From contig WQSK01000028.1 in NCBI GenBank assembly GCA_009787915.1, forward strand, positions 1 through 12,039: a stretch of 12,039 nucleotides of DNA, written 5' to 3'. The stretch comes from Bacillota bacterium (GTDB lineage Bacteria > Bacillota > Clostridia > Christensenellales > UBA1242). The position numbers and the translations under genes are program-made. The notes beneath the pieces were generated by a model that did no database searches, was not told the DNA's origin, and saw only the letters and a program-made list of their open reading frames with translations. Below are positions 1 to 6,369 of this stretch, piece by piece. Within the stretch, counting starts at the first letter, position 1. The number at the start of each line of letters is the position of its first letter.

Positions 1-2939
1 CGTACAAGGAAACCGATAAGGGCAACAAGTATCGCAACCGCCGTAATTACCGCAGGAACAATAACGTACCATTGGATTGGTGTGCGCTCGCCTGGAGGGG
101 TAATGTCCTCCTCGGGGACATGGGACTCTGTGATAAACACAACGTGAGCCATGTCGTAATATTCTTCGCGGGCATTTTCGAATGTTTCCCTGTCAATTAT
201 TTCAAGCAAGAACGAATATATATAAACGCTCCCCGTAACCGCATAGTAGTCATTCCCAAATGTTACACGCAATGAAAGGTCGTGCAAATCGTCTGGGGTT
301 ATATAAAAGATAAGTGCCACAGATTGGTTTGCATCAATACCACGCATATTTAGGATATCGCTTTGTTGTAAATCAACAAATCCGCCTTCAAGCCCCTCAA
401 GCGTAAAGTTCACACCCCAATCACGTTCTTCGATTTCTTCAACAACAAAATCGTTAGGATTTTGGGTTTGGATATCAGACTCTCTGTGAATACGATGTGG
501 TCTTAGGTCACCGATTCTGACACGGATTGTGTATCTATAAAACATATCGCGCTCGATAGATTGTGTAAGAGTATTCACCGTCGAACGCGCACTTCTATTA
601 TAGTCATTTTGGATTTGCAAGATTGTTCCGTTTCTGTGAACGTCAACCTCGTCACGGGTAAAGAATCCGCTCGGGTCATTAAGGTCGGCATCAACATTTC
701 CGCCGATACCGCGTTGTTCAAAACGAACGTTGTCAATAAACACGGTTCCAGGTCTTGCAGGACGATTTTGCGCACCCATATTGAAACTAAGTTGAACCTC
801 GCGATTTGCGGCAATTGCGGCTTCCTGGATTGAAATAGAGAATGTTTCCCAACCTGTTGTTGTGTGACCGCCGTTTGCGCGCACTGGGCGGCTTAGGTCA
901 AGGGTTGCAACAACCTGGTTCTGCACATGCGCTGTGACAGAAAAATCCAAGCCGTTTGATGCAAGATATTGTCTTTGAACATTAAACGTAATAACGTTCA
1001 CCGAACTTGCATTAAGCGGTATAGAATTACTTGTAAGTGTCTGCCACGCGTTACCGCGGTTTTGCATCATAAATACGTTGTTGTTCGGACCCAAACCAAC
1101 TATGCGCCCAGGTGAGATTGCCGTACCATAATGCTCTGAATGACGTGACCAGTGGTTTGGGTCGGCACTCACGATACCACTGCGTACGATTTCATCAGTT
1201 GCGCCTTCAGAAAAATTATGCACCCACCCTTGGGCCACAAGCGGGAACGGTCTGTCAACACTGCGGATTGTACCGTTGTTGAAAAACGGATTGTTTATAA
1301 CAGGTGTTGGTATTTCATCCCCTTCTTCCTCTGTTTGCTGACCGACATCACCAACACGGAAAACGGCACCTTCTGCACCTTCACCAAACTCGGCAAAGTA
1401 AGCATGCGAGATACGTTGGATACGGAACTCGTCAATAAGTGCAAAGTCGTGACTGTTGCTATCGGCAGTACCAACCCAAAGTTCAATATCCACATCGACG
1501 TCATAATGCGTACCGCCGATTAAAAAATATCGGTTTAAAACCCAACCGTTATATGTATCATCATCGCTTGACAACGCAAACGGAGCATGACCAGTATCAA
1601 AAATCTCGCTCGGGTTACGTCCATGCCAACCGTGTTCCCTAACACGCATAGACGCCCCCGCCCCACCGTCGTTTGGTGCCAAACTATAAAACGTAATCAT
1701 GTATATAAGTTGTCTTTCAATAGTAAGTGCAGCAGTTTGACCAGATTCAGGCATCACACGCAAACTCGCAGCCGAATCATAAGCCATAAGCACCTTAACA
1801 TCCCCAGGCGACGTACCGAATGCGCGGTGGATTCTGAAATGCTCGTCATCAGGGGTGTTCAAATTAAGATATGTCGGCAAAACCGATGTACTGACCGCGG
1901 TTCTAGAGAATGTGTTTTCACGCTCGTGATTGGTCGGCGAATCTGGGTTCACGCGGTTTCTTTCAAAAGCAAAACCCCTAACTTCATTGGATAACCCTGC
2001 ATTAGCCAGTACATGGTTTACTTCATATTTTCTGTCGGCACTTATGTGCTCTGACAAATCAAGAACATGCGTAAGCGACGGTAATGGGTTTCTGTCCAAA
2101 CGGTCGTTAAAGACCTCACGGCTTAATCTTGTTACCATAGGGTTTTGGAAATAGATAACACCTTGGCTTGCAACCGTACTTCCAAGCGCAAGTTCCATTT
2201 TAAAAGATTGGCTTCTAAACATATCGGTGGTTATAAAAAATCTTGCCTCGCGCCACCCGCCGTATGCTGGCAAATGTATCCTTGGAACAAAATCACGATA
2301 GACACCGTGTGATACGCGTTCGGTCATTCTCATGCCTGATTGTTCTTGGTCCTCGCCACCCATAGTTTGCGGAAGCAATGAAAAAGTTCCAAACGCACCT
2401 GCCCCGCCTACATGTGGACCAACCGCCATGTATTCAACAGACACCAAATAATAGCCGTTTGCTTCAAGTTCAAATGACTGCTCTGTTTGAAAGTGTGCAC
2501 GCGATGAATCAAATGCGTTTGCATTGTTCGCGAGCATAAAGACCGTATTGTTTTGTGTGATAACAGGCGGACGCCAATAGTCCAATGTACTATTATTAAT
2601 GTAATCGGTGTTTTGTATAAAAGACCTAAACCTATCTGGGCTGATGTTTACCGCTCCGCCGATTGTGGTTTGGTTGTTAATGTTTGGACTCCAGCCACTG
2701 ATTTCTCTTGAAAAGAAAAAATCATAAGTTTCTGATTCTCGGCTTAGGTCATAGTTTTGAATTTCTACGCGCCTTGAAGTAAATGCCATGCGTGCTTGTG
2801 ACGGCGGGTTAAAAGACCATGGGATAAGAGGGTTGCTTCTGTTTGCAAGTGCCGAAAACCCAAGCGCAAGCGGGTACGCCAAAACCAAAGTTACACACGC
2901 AAATACCGCAAGCCCCTTCCTCAGATTCGTTTTCAACAT
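1..2939 (-). CDS. Large secreted, membrane-anchored surface protein with repeated beta-sandwich modules (partial; C-terminus beyond left edge)
   Basis: The frame stays open from ATG 2939 to the left edge (979 codons plus 2 nt); two TAA codons just upstream fix the start. Residues 1-31 form a signal peptide: a basic start (MLKTNLRKG), a hydrophobic core, then a small-residue region ending near SALA. The rest is rich in Asn, aromatic residues and short beta-like stretches. Four stretches end in a similar strand: IYFQNPMVTRLS near residue 265, ALIDEFRIQRIS near 505, VFIDNVRFEQRG near 738 and VYIYSFLLEII near 908. The third strongly recalls the end of CBM4/9-like jelly rolls. A hydrophobic segment at about 957-979 (WYVIVPAVITAV...) follows a Pro/Glu-rich linker and looks like a membrane anchor. 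The protein is therefore probably displayed outside the cell, perhaps binding glycans; that role is inferred from fold style only. No catalytic motif was seen. It follows the ferritin-like gene by 54 nt and has its own promoter. Confidence 0.85.
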   Translation of the reverse strand, partial: MLKTNLRKGLAVFACVTLVLAYPLALGFSALANRSNPLIPWSFNPPSQARMAFTSRRVEIQNYDLSRESETYDFFFSREISGWSPNINNQTTIGGAVNISPDRFRSFIQNTDYINNSTLDYWRPPVITQNNTVFMLANNANAFDSSRAHFQTEQSFELEANGYYLVSVEYMAVGPHVGGAGAFGTFSLLPQTMGGEDQEQSGMRMTERVSHGVYRDFVPRIHLPAYGGWREARFFITTDMFRSQSFKMELALGSTVASQGVIYFQNPMVTRLSREVFNDRLDRNPLPSLTHVLDLSEHISADRKYEVNHVLANAGLSNEVRGFAFERNRVNPDSPTNHERENTFSRTAVSTSVLPTYLNLNTPDDEHFRIHRAFGTSPGDVKVLMAYDSAASLRVMPESGQTAALTIERQLIYMITFYSLAPNDGGAGASMRVREHGWHGRNPSEIFDTGHAPFALSSDDDTYNGWVLNRYFLIGGTHYDVDVDIELWVGTADSNSHDFALIDEFRIQRISHAYFAEFGEGAEGAVFRVGDVGQQTEEEGDEIPTPVINNPFFNNGTIRSVDRPFPLVAQGWVHNFSEGATDEIVRSGIVSADPNHWSRHSEHYGTAISPGRIVGLGPNNNVFMMQNRGNAWQTLTSNSIPLNASSVNVITFNVQRQYLASNGLDFSVTAHVQNQVVATLDLSRPVRANGGHTTTGWETFSISIQEAAIAANREVQLSFNMGAQNRPARPGTVFIDNVRFEQRGIGGNVDADLNDPSGFFTRDEVDVHRNGTILQIQNDYNRSARSTVNTLTQSIERDMFYRYTIRVRIGDLRPHRIHRESDIQTQNPNDFVVEEIEERDWGVNFTLEGLEGGFVDLQQSDILNMRGIDANQSVALIFYITPDDLHDLSLRVTFGNDYYAVTGSVYIYSFLLEIIDRETFENAREEYYDMAHVVFITESHVPEEDITPPGERTPIQWYVIVPAVITAVAILVALIGFLV

Positions 2940-2944
2940 TCTTT

Positions 2945-2974
2945 ATTATCCCACAAAGCCCGTACAAAATGCAA
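2945..2974 (-). promoter_or_regulatory. Promoter of the surface-protein gene, leaderless geometry
   Basis: TTGCAT at 2974-2969, 18-nt spacer, GATAAT at 2950-2945, then 5 nt to ATG 2939. No Shine-Dalgarno sequence lies between. Transcription would start at or next to the ATG. Confidence 0.55.
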
Positions 2975-2993
2975 GTCCCAAATTATCAATTTT

Positions 2994-3209
2994 TCAGGTC
3001 GTTGCAGGAACTACACCCGTCAACTTGGTAACCCACTCTGACAGCACCTTGCTGTGGTTCATCTCGTCAGAGAGGATTTCACGGATGTCTGCGCAAAACT
3101 CTGGCGGCAAACCTTGTGTGTCTGATAAAAGGCGGTAATAGAACTCAATCGCCTCTTGTTCTCCTTTGTTATTCTTGGCGATTTCCGCCGCGATGAAGTT
3201 AATGTCCAT
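2994..3209 (-). CDS. Small ferritin-like (rubrerythrin-type) two-helix protein
   Basis: A 71-aa protein from ATG 3209. Two predicted helices each carry a ferritin-type metal-ligand pattern: EQEAIEFYYRLL at residues 17-28 and IREILSDEMNHSKVLSEW at about 42-59, the second with an ExxH motif (E49, H52). Ferritin-like proteins use Glu and His on paired helices to hold two irons. A single hairpin of this size would have to dimerise to make a four-helix bundle, as encapsulated ferritins and other short ferritin-like proteins do. The frame continues upstream to ATG 3254 (86 aa), but that adds a non-helical stretch overlapping the divergent promoter. I prefer 3209, which has TATATA six bases upstream. 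The gene is divergent from the 545-aa gene and upstream of the surface-protein gene. Iron or oxygen handling is inferred from the motif only. Confidence 0.6.
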   Translation of the reverse strand: MDINFIAAEIAKNNKGEQEAIEFYYRLLSDTQGLPPEFCADIREILSDEMNHSKVLSEWVTKLTGVVPATT

Positions 3210-3221
3210 AATTTCTATATA

Positions 3222-3250
3222 TTGACTTTGCGGAAATTTTGTGTTATAGT
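3222..3250 (+). promoter_or_regulatory. Promoter of the 545-aa membrane protein gene, leaderless geometry
   Basis: TTGACT at 3222-3227, exact 17-nt spacer, TATAGT at 3245-3250, then 8 nt to ATG 3259. No Shine-Dalgarno sequence is present. Its -35 directly abuts TATATA (3221-3216 on the minus strand), a candidate -10 for the divergent ferritin-like gene. Confidence 0.7.
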
Positions 3251-3258
3251 CCATACTT

Positions 3259-4896
3259 ATGAACAATATCCTGAAATCAGTTGGTAAAGAAAACTTTGTA
3301 AATTTTTATTACCACATCAAGGCAATGAAACACTCCGATGAAAAACTTACGCGAGAATTTTTTGCTGGGAAAAAAGAATCCACTGCGCGACGCAGCTTTT
3401 GTGGTGCTTATAAAATCTTCAAAGACGGAAAAGAACTGGAAGCCCTTAAAATGATTATAGACAGCAAGAGGTTGCCTCAAGAGATTAAAGAAGAAGCACA
3501 AAGAATTTATGATTGGGAAACCGAAATCCCACCGTTCGAGATACGCGCAATCGAAAAGGTCAAAGAAATAAAAAACCAAGTTATAGGAAGCCTTAGACAT
3601 ATAAAAGAAAAACTTAGAGATAGTTTCGAGGAAACACGAAAAAGTTTTGCCAGCCAACTCAAGGATTTAAAAGATACCACAAAAACAACTATTAAACCTG
3701 GGTTGCAAGTGGTTGGTCTTGGACTCTTGTCTTTGTTTCTGACTTCGGTTTCTCGCGAGCATATTAAATCCGATATCGACATTGACCCAAACTTGTTTGG
3801 GAGCAATCCAATCGATTGGTTCAACGCAGAGTGGACAGAAAATTCGGGGGGGGGTATGGCGCAGGCTTTCGAGATTCAAAACAAAATTCTCGAAAGACGG
3901 GCTCAAGAACAACGCGAGCACCAAGACCTGACATATGTTGTTGACCGCGTTTCCAGCCACGAAGGCTCCCGCGGTAACTGGGGAAAGGTTGCGCGTATCG
4001 ACAGAATGGGTGTTGGTCTTATGATGCCGAACTCAATCTATGGTATTGAAACGCTTAACGAACAACTGATTGCGATATTTTCAAACCCCGAGAGTTCAGA
4101 AATTGCACGCCAAGCGGTGCTCGAGGAGTTTGGGGATGATTCTGGTTACTTCATGGTCAGGGATTTGTACATGAATCATGACGCACAATTTATTCATAAT
4201 AAATTCGCATTTGATGAACAAGGTCAAGAAAACTTTGATGAATTCGCCCCGATAATTTCAGTAATTCAAGACAGTTCTGTCGGCCGCGACCAGCAAGAGG
4301 TCGACATCAACCGGCGCAAAGGCAACGTAAATAATGAGTTGGACAGACATGGGTTTATGTTTTTGCGCTCGCACCTACACGCATTTGACTTGTCGGTCAT
4401 TATCGGCGAAACAGGTATGGCAAACGCCTTTAGAGATGGGCTCTCGGGATTTCCAAGAAACCCTGACGGCACGGTGAACCGCGATACGTTCGACATTGAC
4501 CGAATCCTCAACCACGACTTGCCATGGTTCCTCCGTCAAAACGCCCCGCCGAATGTAGACGTAAATGAATATCTAAGGGTTCAAATGAACTTCGCCCGCG
4601 AACTTGTGGCAGAAAACGTGAATCTATTTATTGATTTTTGGAAAGACCTCTTTGTCCACGCCGAAGTAGTAAGAAGTTTCCCAAGACACCAACACGTCGC
4701 ACGACGCAGCGCAGCGAACCTTGGCATCGGCGGACTTAGAAGCGGCATTGTAAACCGCCAAGAAGTTTTCCCCGACGACAACCGATTAAACAACCCCCGC
4801 CCAACAATCATCACAGAGTTTTCACGCCACGCACCAAATACCCTCGCATCACCATCACCGCTTTTTGAGATAGCACAGTTTGAAATAATTGAATAA
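3259..4896 (+). CDS. Unrecognised single-pass membrane protein, 545 aa
   Basis: I do not recognise the family. Residues 1-92 are helical and rich in Lys and Glu. Residues 93-140 look like a coiled coil (EKVKEIKNQVIGSLRHIKEKL). One hydrophobic segment at about 147-164 (KPGLQVVGLGLLSLFLTSV) is followed by an acidic stretch. Basic residues before the segment and acidic ones after it favour N-in/C-out topology. The roughly 380-residue C-terminal region is mixed, with many Asn, Asp, Arg and His residues and no zinc or active-site motif I can name. The last 60 residues are Pro/Arg-rich and probably unstructured. Codons 196-199 contain nine consecutive G (3846-3854). Gain or loss of one G would stop translation at about 228 or 223 residues, just after the membrane segment. 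The stop codon lies 7 nt before the truncated tRNA copy. Confidence 0.85.
   Translation: MNNILKSVGKENFVNFYYHIKAMKHSDEKLTREFFAGKKESTARRSFCGAYKIFKDGKELEALKMIIDSKRLPQEIKEEAQRIYDWETEIPPFEIRAIEKVKEIKNQVIGSLRHIKEKLRDSFEETRKSFASQLKDLKDTTKTTIKPGLQVVGLGLLSLFLTSVSREHIKSDIDIDPNLFGSNPIDWFNAEWTENSGGGMAQAFEIQNKILERRAQEQREHQDLTYVVDRVSSHEGSRGNWGKVARIDRMGVGLMMPNSIYGIETLNEQLIAIFSNPESSEIARQAVLEEFGDDSGYFMVRDLYMNHDAQFIHNKFAFDEQGQENFDEFAPIISVIQDSSVGRDQQEVDINRRKGNVNNELDRHGFMFLRSHLHAFDLSVIIGETGMANAFRDGLSGFPRNPDGTVNRDTFDIDRILNHDLPWFLRQNAPPNVDVNEYLRVQMNFARELVAENVNLFIDFWKDLFVHAEVVRSFPRHQHVARRSAANLGIGGLRSGIVNRQEVFPDDNRLNNPRPTIITEFSRHAPNTLASPSPLFEIAQFEIIE
3846..3854 (+). repeat. G9 homopolymer inside the 545-aa coding region
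   Basis: Nine consecutive G encode the end of Ser196 and Gly197-199. It is by far the longest G run I see in the window. Eight G lead to TGA after residue 223; ten G lead to TGA after residue 228. A slippage-prone tract is the obvious reading, but such runs are also a frequent place for sequencing error. Confidence 0.9.
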
Positions 4897-4903
4897 GAGT
4901 TTT

Positions 4904-4981
4904 TGGCGGAGAGTGCGAGATTCGAACTCGCGGAACCCTTGTGGGGTTCGGGTCATTAGCAGTGACCTGGTTTCGACCAAC
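4904..4981 (-). pseudogene. Truncated tRNA-Ser copy (3' 78 nt), att-like direct repeat
   Basis: These 78 bp are identical to 5503-5580, the 3' part of the intact tRNA-Ser including the encoded CCA. Identity ends inside the D arm, so the 5' acceptor strand is missing and the copy cannot fold as a tRNA. Identity begins at 4904/5503 and stops at 4981/5580, an offset of exactly 599 bp. A 3' tRNA fragment on the far side of a segment next to an intact tRNA gene is the usual footprint of integration at a tRNA gene. A tandem duplication with loss of one 5' end is the alternative. Confidence 0.85.
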
Positions 4982-4989
4982 ATTGGGGG

Positions 4990-5018
4990 TTGACAAAAGC
5001 TGAGTTTTGTGGTATCAT
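4990..5018 (+). promoter_or_regulatory. Promoter of the Cys-rich small gene, leaderless geometry
   Basis: Consensus TTGACA at 4990-4995, 17-nt spacer, TATCAT at 5013-5018, then 6 nt to ATG 5025. The -35 begins only 9 nt after the truncated tRNA repeat ends. Confidence 0.75.
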
Positions 5019-5024
5019 CACGAT

Positions 5025-5336
5025 ATGACAAATTATTTAAACTCTTATCACCCTTTCAAATGCCCACTTGAAGGTATTGACAAAACAGGACATGCGCGTT
5101 TCATACAGGAGCAAGACCTTGGAGCGTGTGAAAAAATTAAATGTAAGTGCCCGATAAACAATGCTCCAAGGGGTTACAAACTTGCTTGTGTAAGCATGCG
5201 CAGTGAAAGGGCATCATCATTTAACGCGACAAAGGGCTTTATGAGCCAATGCGGGGATTATTTAGATGAAAATAGCGAGATTTTTACAGAAGACTTAATA
5301 GATGGCTTGAACAAAGATGGTGAAATGCACATCTAA
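5025..5336 (+). CDS. Small Cys-rich protein of unknown function, 103 aa, cargo of the tRNA-bounded segment
   Basis: The protein starts MTNYLNSYHPFKCPLEG and has an N-terminal half with Cys residues in KCPLEG, GACEKIKCKCPINN and KLACVSM, plus one in SQCGDY. The CxxxxCxC cluster and the other Cys residues could bind zinc or an Fe-S cluster, but I do not recognise a family. The C-terminal third is acidic (DYLDENSEIFTEDLIDGLNKDGE). There is no signal peptide or membrane segment, so it is probably cytoplasmic. A longer in-frame start at TTG 5007 is rejected because it would cover the -10 element. The gene is the only coding sequence between the two 78-bp tRNA-derived repeats, so it is either the cargo of a small element or an accessory gene trapped by duplication. 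Confidence 0.65.
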   Translation: MTNYLNSYHPFKCPLEGIDKTGHARFIQEQDLGACEKIKCKCPINNAPRGYKLACVSMRSERASSFNATKGFMSQCGDYLDENSEIFTEDLIDGLNKDGEMHI

Positions 5337-5502
5337 TTGTTCAATTGTTGCCGACAAAATTTATCTGCATATTAGAATCCACTGAACAAGTCAAGTATTT
5401 TCGCGCGTGCCTGCCCTTTCGGTCAGGGGGAAATTCAACAAATCCGAATCGTTTGATTGTCAATGTCCCAAAATGAGCCACGAGTTCAGATTAGAACGAT
5501 GA

Positions 5503-5594
5503 TGGCGGAGAGTGCGAGATTCGAACTCGCGGAACCCTTGTGGGGTTCGGGTCATTAGCAGTGACCTGGTTTCGACCAACTCACCCAACTCTCC
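5503..5594 (-). tRNA. tRNA-Ser (anticodon GCU)
   Basis: A 92-nt gene read from 5594 down to 5503. The acceptor stem pairs GGAGAGT with ACTCTCC, then comes discriminator G and an encoded CCA. The D arm is GGT/ACC. The anticodon stem is GGTCA/TGACC around loop CTGCTAA, giving anticodon GCT, which reads AGC and AGU. The long variable arm closes with GAACCC/GGGTTC, as expected for class II tRNA-Ser. The T arm is GCGAG-TTCGAAT-CTCGC. All stems are intact, so it should be functional. No good promoter lies directly upstream; the likely one is at 5676-5704, which would transcribe through the 5' tRNA fragment first. Confidence 0.95.
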
Positions 5595-5667
5595 ACGGAT
5601 ACAGAGAATCTTCGTTGTTGGTCGGCGTCACTTGCGTTCCCTAGCGACCAACTCACCCAACTCTCCA
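5595..5667 (-). pseudogene. 5' tRNA-Ser fragment preceding the intact gene
   Basis: Positions 5645-5667 repeat exactly the first 22 nt of the tRNA plus the base before it (5573-5595), 72 bp upstream of the intact copy. The remaining 50 nt (5595-5644) do not encode the anticodon or variable arms, though the end nearest the intact gene faintly resembles a tRNA 3' end. An 8-bp inverted repeat (5617-5624 with 5645-5652, 20-nt loop) could form a hairpin in the transcript. The promoter at 5676-5704 is correctly placed to start 1-2 nt before this fragment, which suggests that it marks the original tRNA 5' end. Confidence 0.75.
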
Positions 5668-5675
5668 TAGCACAC

Positions 5676-5704
5676 AATATATCACATGATTTACGGACTT
5701 GCAA
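5676..5704 (-). promoter_or_regulatory. Promoter of the tRNA-Ser unit
   Basis: TTGCAA at 5704-5699, 17-nt spacer, TATATT at 5681-5676. Transcription would start near 5668, 1-2 nt before the 5' tRNA fragment. The -35 hexamer is its own reverse complement and also serves the divergent HD-domain gene. Confidence 0.7.
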
Positions 5705-5727
5705 GAAAAGATTTTAAGTTTTATACT
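5699..5727 (+). promoter_or_regulatory. Promoter of the HD-domain gene, leaderless geometry
   Basis: TTGCAA at 5699-5704, 17-nt spacer, TATACT at 5722-5727, then 6 nt to ATG 5734. No Shine-Dalgarno sequence. It shares its palindromic -35 with the tRNA promoter on the other strand. Confidence 0.75.
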
Positions 5728-5733
5728 AAAAAC

Positions 5734-6369
5734 ATGACCAAGGAAATTACCGAGTATTTCAACAAAACAATCTACCCTTTTTATTGCGACAAAATCGGCA
5801 AACTGTACGGCGACCATGTAAAGCGTGTCATCCAAAAAAGTTTTGATTTCGCAAAAACCGTCGAGTCCGAACCAATCAACATGGATATGGTTTTTGTTAT
5901 CGGTGCTTTTCACGACATCGGTTTAATCGGCGGTAAAAAAGACCACGAGAAACGAAGCGCCCAAATGTTTCTTGAAGACAAAGAGATTACAAAGTTTTTT
6001 GACAAAACCCAAATTAAAACAATCGCCGAAGCAATCGAGGACCACCGCGCATCAAAAGACGGTGACCCTCGAACTATTTACGGCAAAATTGTTTCCACGG
6101 CGGACAGGCTCGGGTGGATGGATTTGGACGAGGCCCTTAGGGTTCAATACTCTTTGCGGCTCAAGATGTTTCCCGAATATTCTTTGGATGAAAAGATTGA
6201 AGATGCCCGCCTGCACGTCATCGAAAAGTTCAGCCCAAGCGGTTATATCGACGGCAAGTTTTATTTCAAGACCGATGAACTTGACGAATTCAGAAAAGAG
6301 TTTGTTGCTTTGGCAAACGACAAAGAAAAATTCAAACAAGAGTTCCTTCGGGTGAACGGTTTGAGATAA
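5734..6369 (+). CDS. HD-domain metal-dependent phosphohydrolase family protein, 211 aa
   Basis: The HD signature is spread as expected: His28 (GDHVKRV), the His60-Asp61 doublet (GAFHDIGL), His71 (KKDHEKRS), His104 (IEDHRAS) and Asp124 (STADRLG). These residues bind the metal centre in HD hydrolases, which cleave phosphoester bonds in nucleotides and related substrates. The C-terminal part, about 130-211, is helical and charged. The substrate cannot be read from the sequence; the arrangement resembles small stand-alone HD proteins of the YedJ/YqeK type more than HD-GYP or RelA enzymes. The ATG at 5734 is chosen because it sits 6 nt after the -10; the ATG at 5686 would place the whole promoter inside the gene. 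It is cytoplasmic. Its last 38 nt overlap the end of the convergent YbhN-like gene. Confidence 0.85.
   Translation: MTKEITEYFNKTIYPFYCDKIGKLYGDHVKRVIQKSFDFAKTVESEPINMDMVFVIGAFHDIGLIGGKKDHEKRSAQMFLEDKEITKFFDKTQIKTIAEAIEDHRASKDGDPRTIYGKIVSTADRLGWMDLDEALRVQYSLRLKMFPEYSLDEKIEDARLHVIEKFSPSGYIDGKFYFKTDELDEFRKEFVALANDKEKFKQEFLRVNGLR

Larger units (their letters stand above)
4904..5580. mobile_element. Candidate mini-element between 78-bp tRNA-derived direct repeats
   Basis: The interval is bounded by two perfect 78-bp direct repeats (4904-4981 and 5503-5580). It holds 521 bp of other sequence with a single small gene (5025-5336). There is no integrase, transposase or origin inside. If it moves or once moved, recombination functions must come from elsewhere, or it is the remnant of a larger island. 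Read on the tRNA strand, the order is intact tRNA, cargo, 3' tRNA fragment. Confidence 0.45.

Noticed and set aside
72..3138. Several plus-strand open frames of 60-135 codons
   Set aside because: They lie antisense to one uninterrupted 979-codon minus-strand frame with a signal peptide and a membrane anchor, and their translations are Arg/His/Cys-rich without recognisable domains.
4904..4981. A second functional tRNA-Ser
   Set aside because: The 5' acceptor strand and part of the D arm are missing; the bases beyond 4981 do not pair with the 3' acceptor strand.
5007..5024. Longer start (TTG 5007) for the Cys-rich protein
   Set aside because: It would place the -10 element inside the coding region; ATG 5025 fits the spacing seen at other genes.
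5415..5434. Possible hairpin around CCCT/AGGG as a terminator
   Set aside because: The stem is only four to five pairs and no T-run follows on either strand.
5686..5733. Longer start (ATG 5686) for the HD-domain protein
   Set aside because: The extra 16 residues cover both -35 and -10 of a near-ideal promoter and do not look like part of the HD fold.
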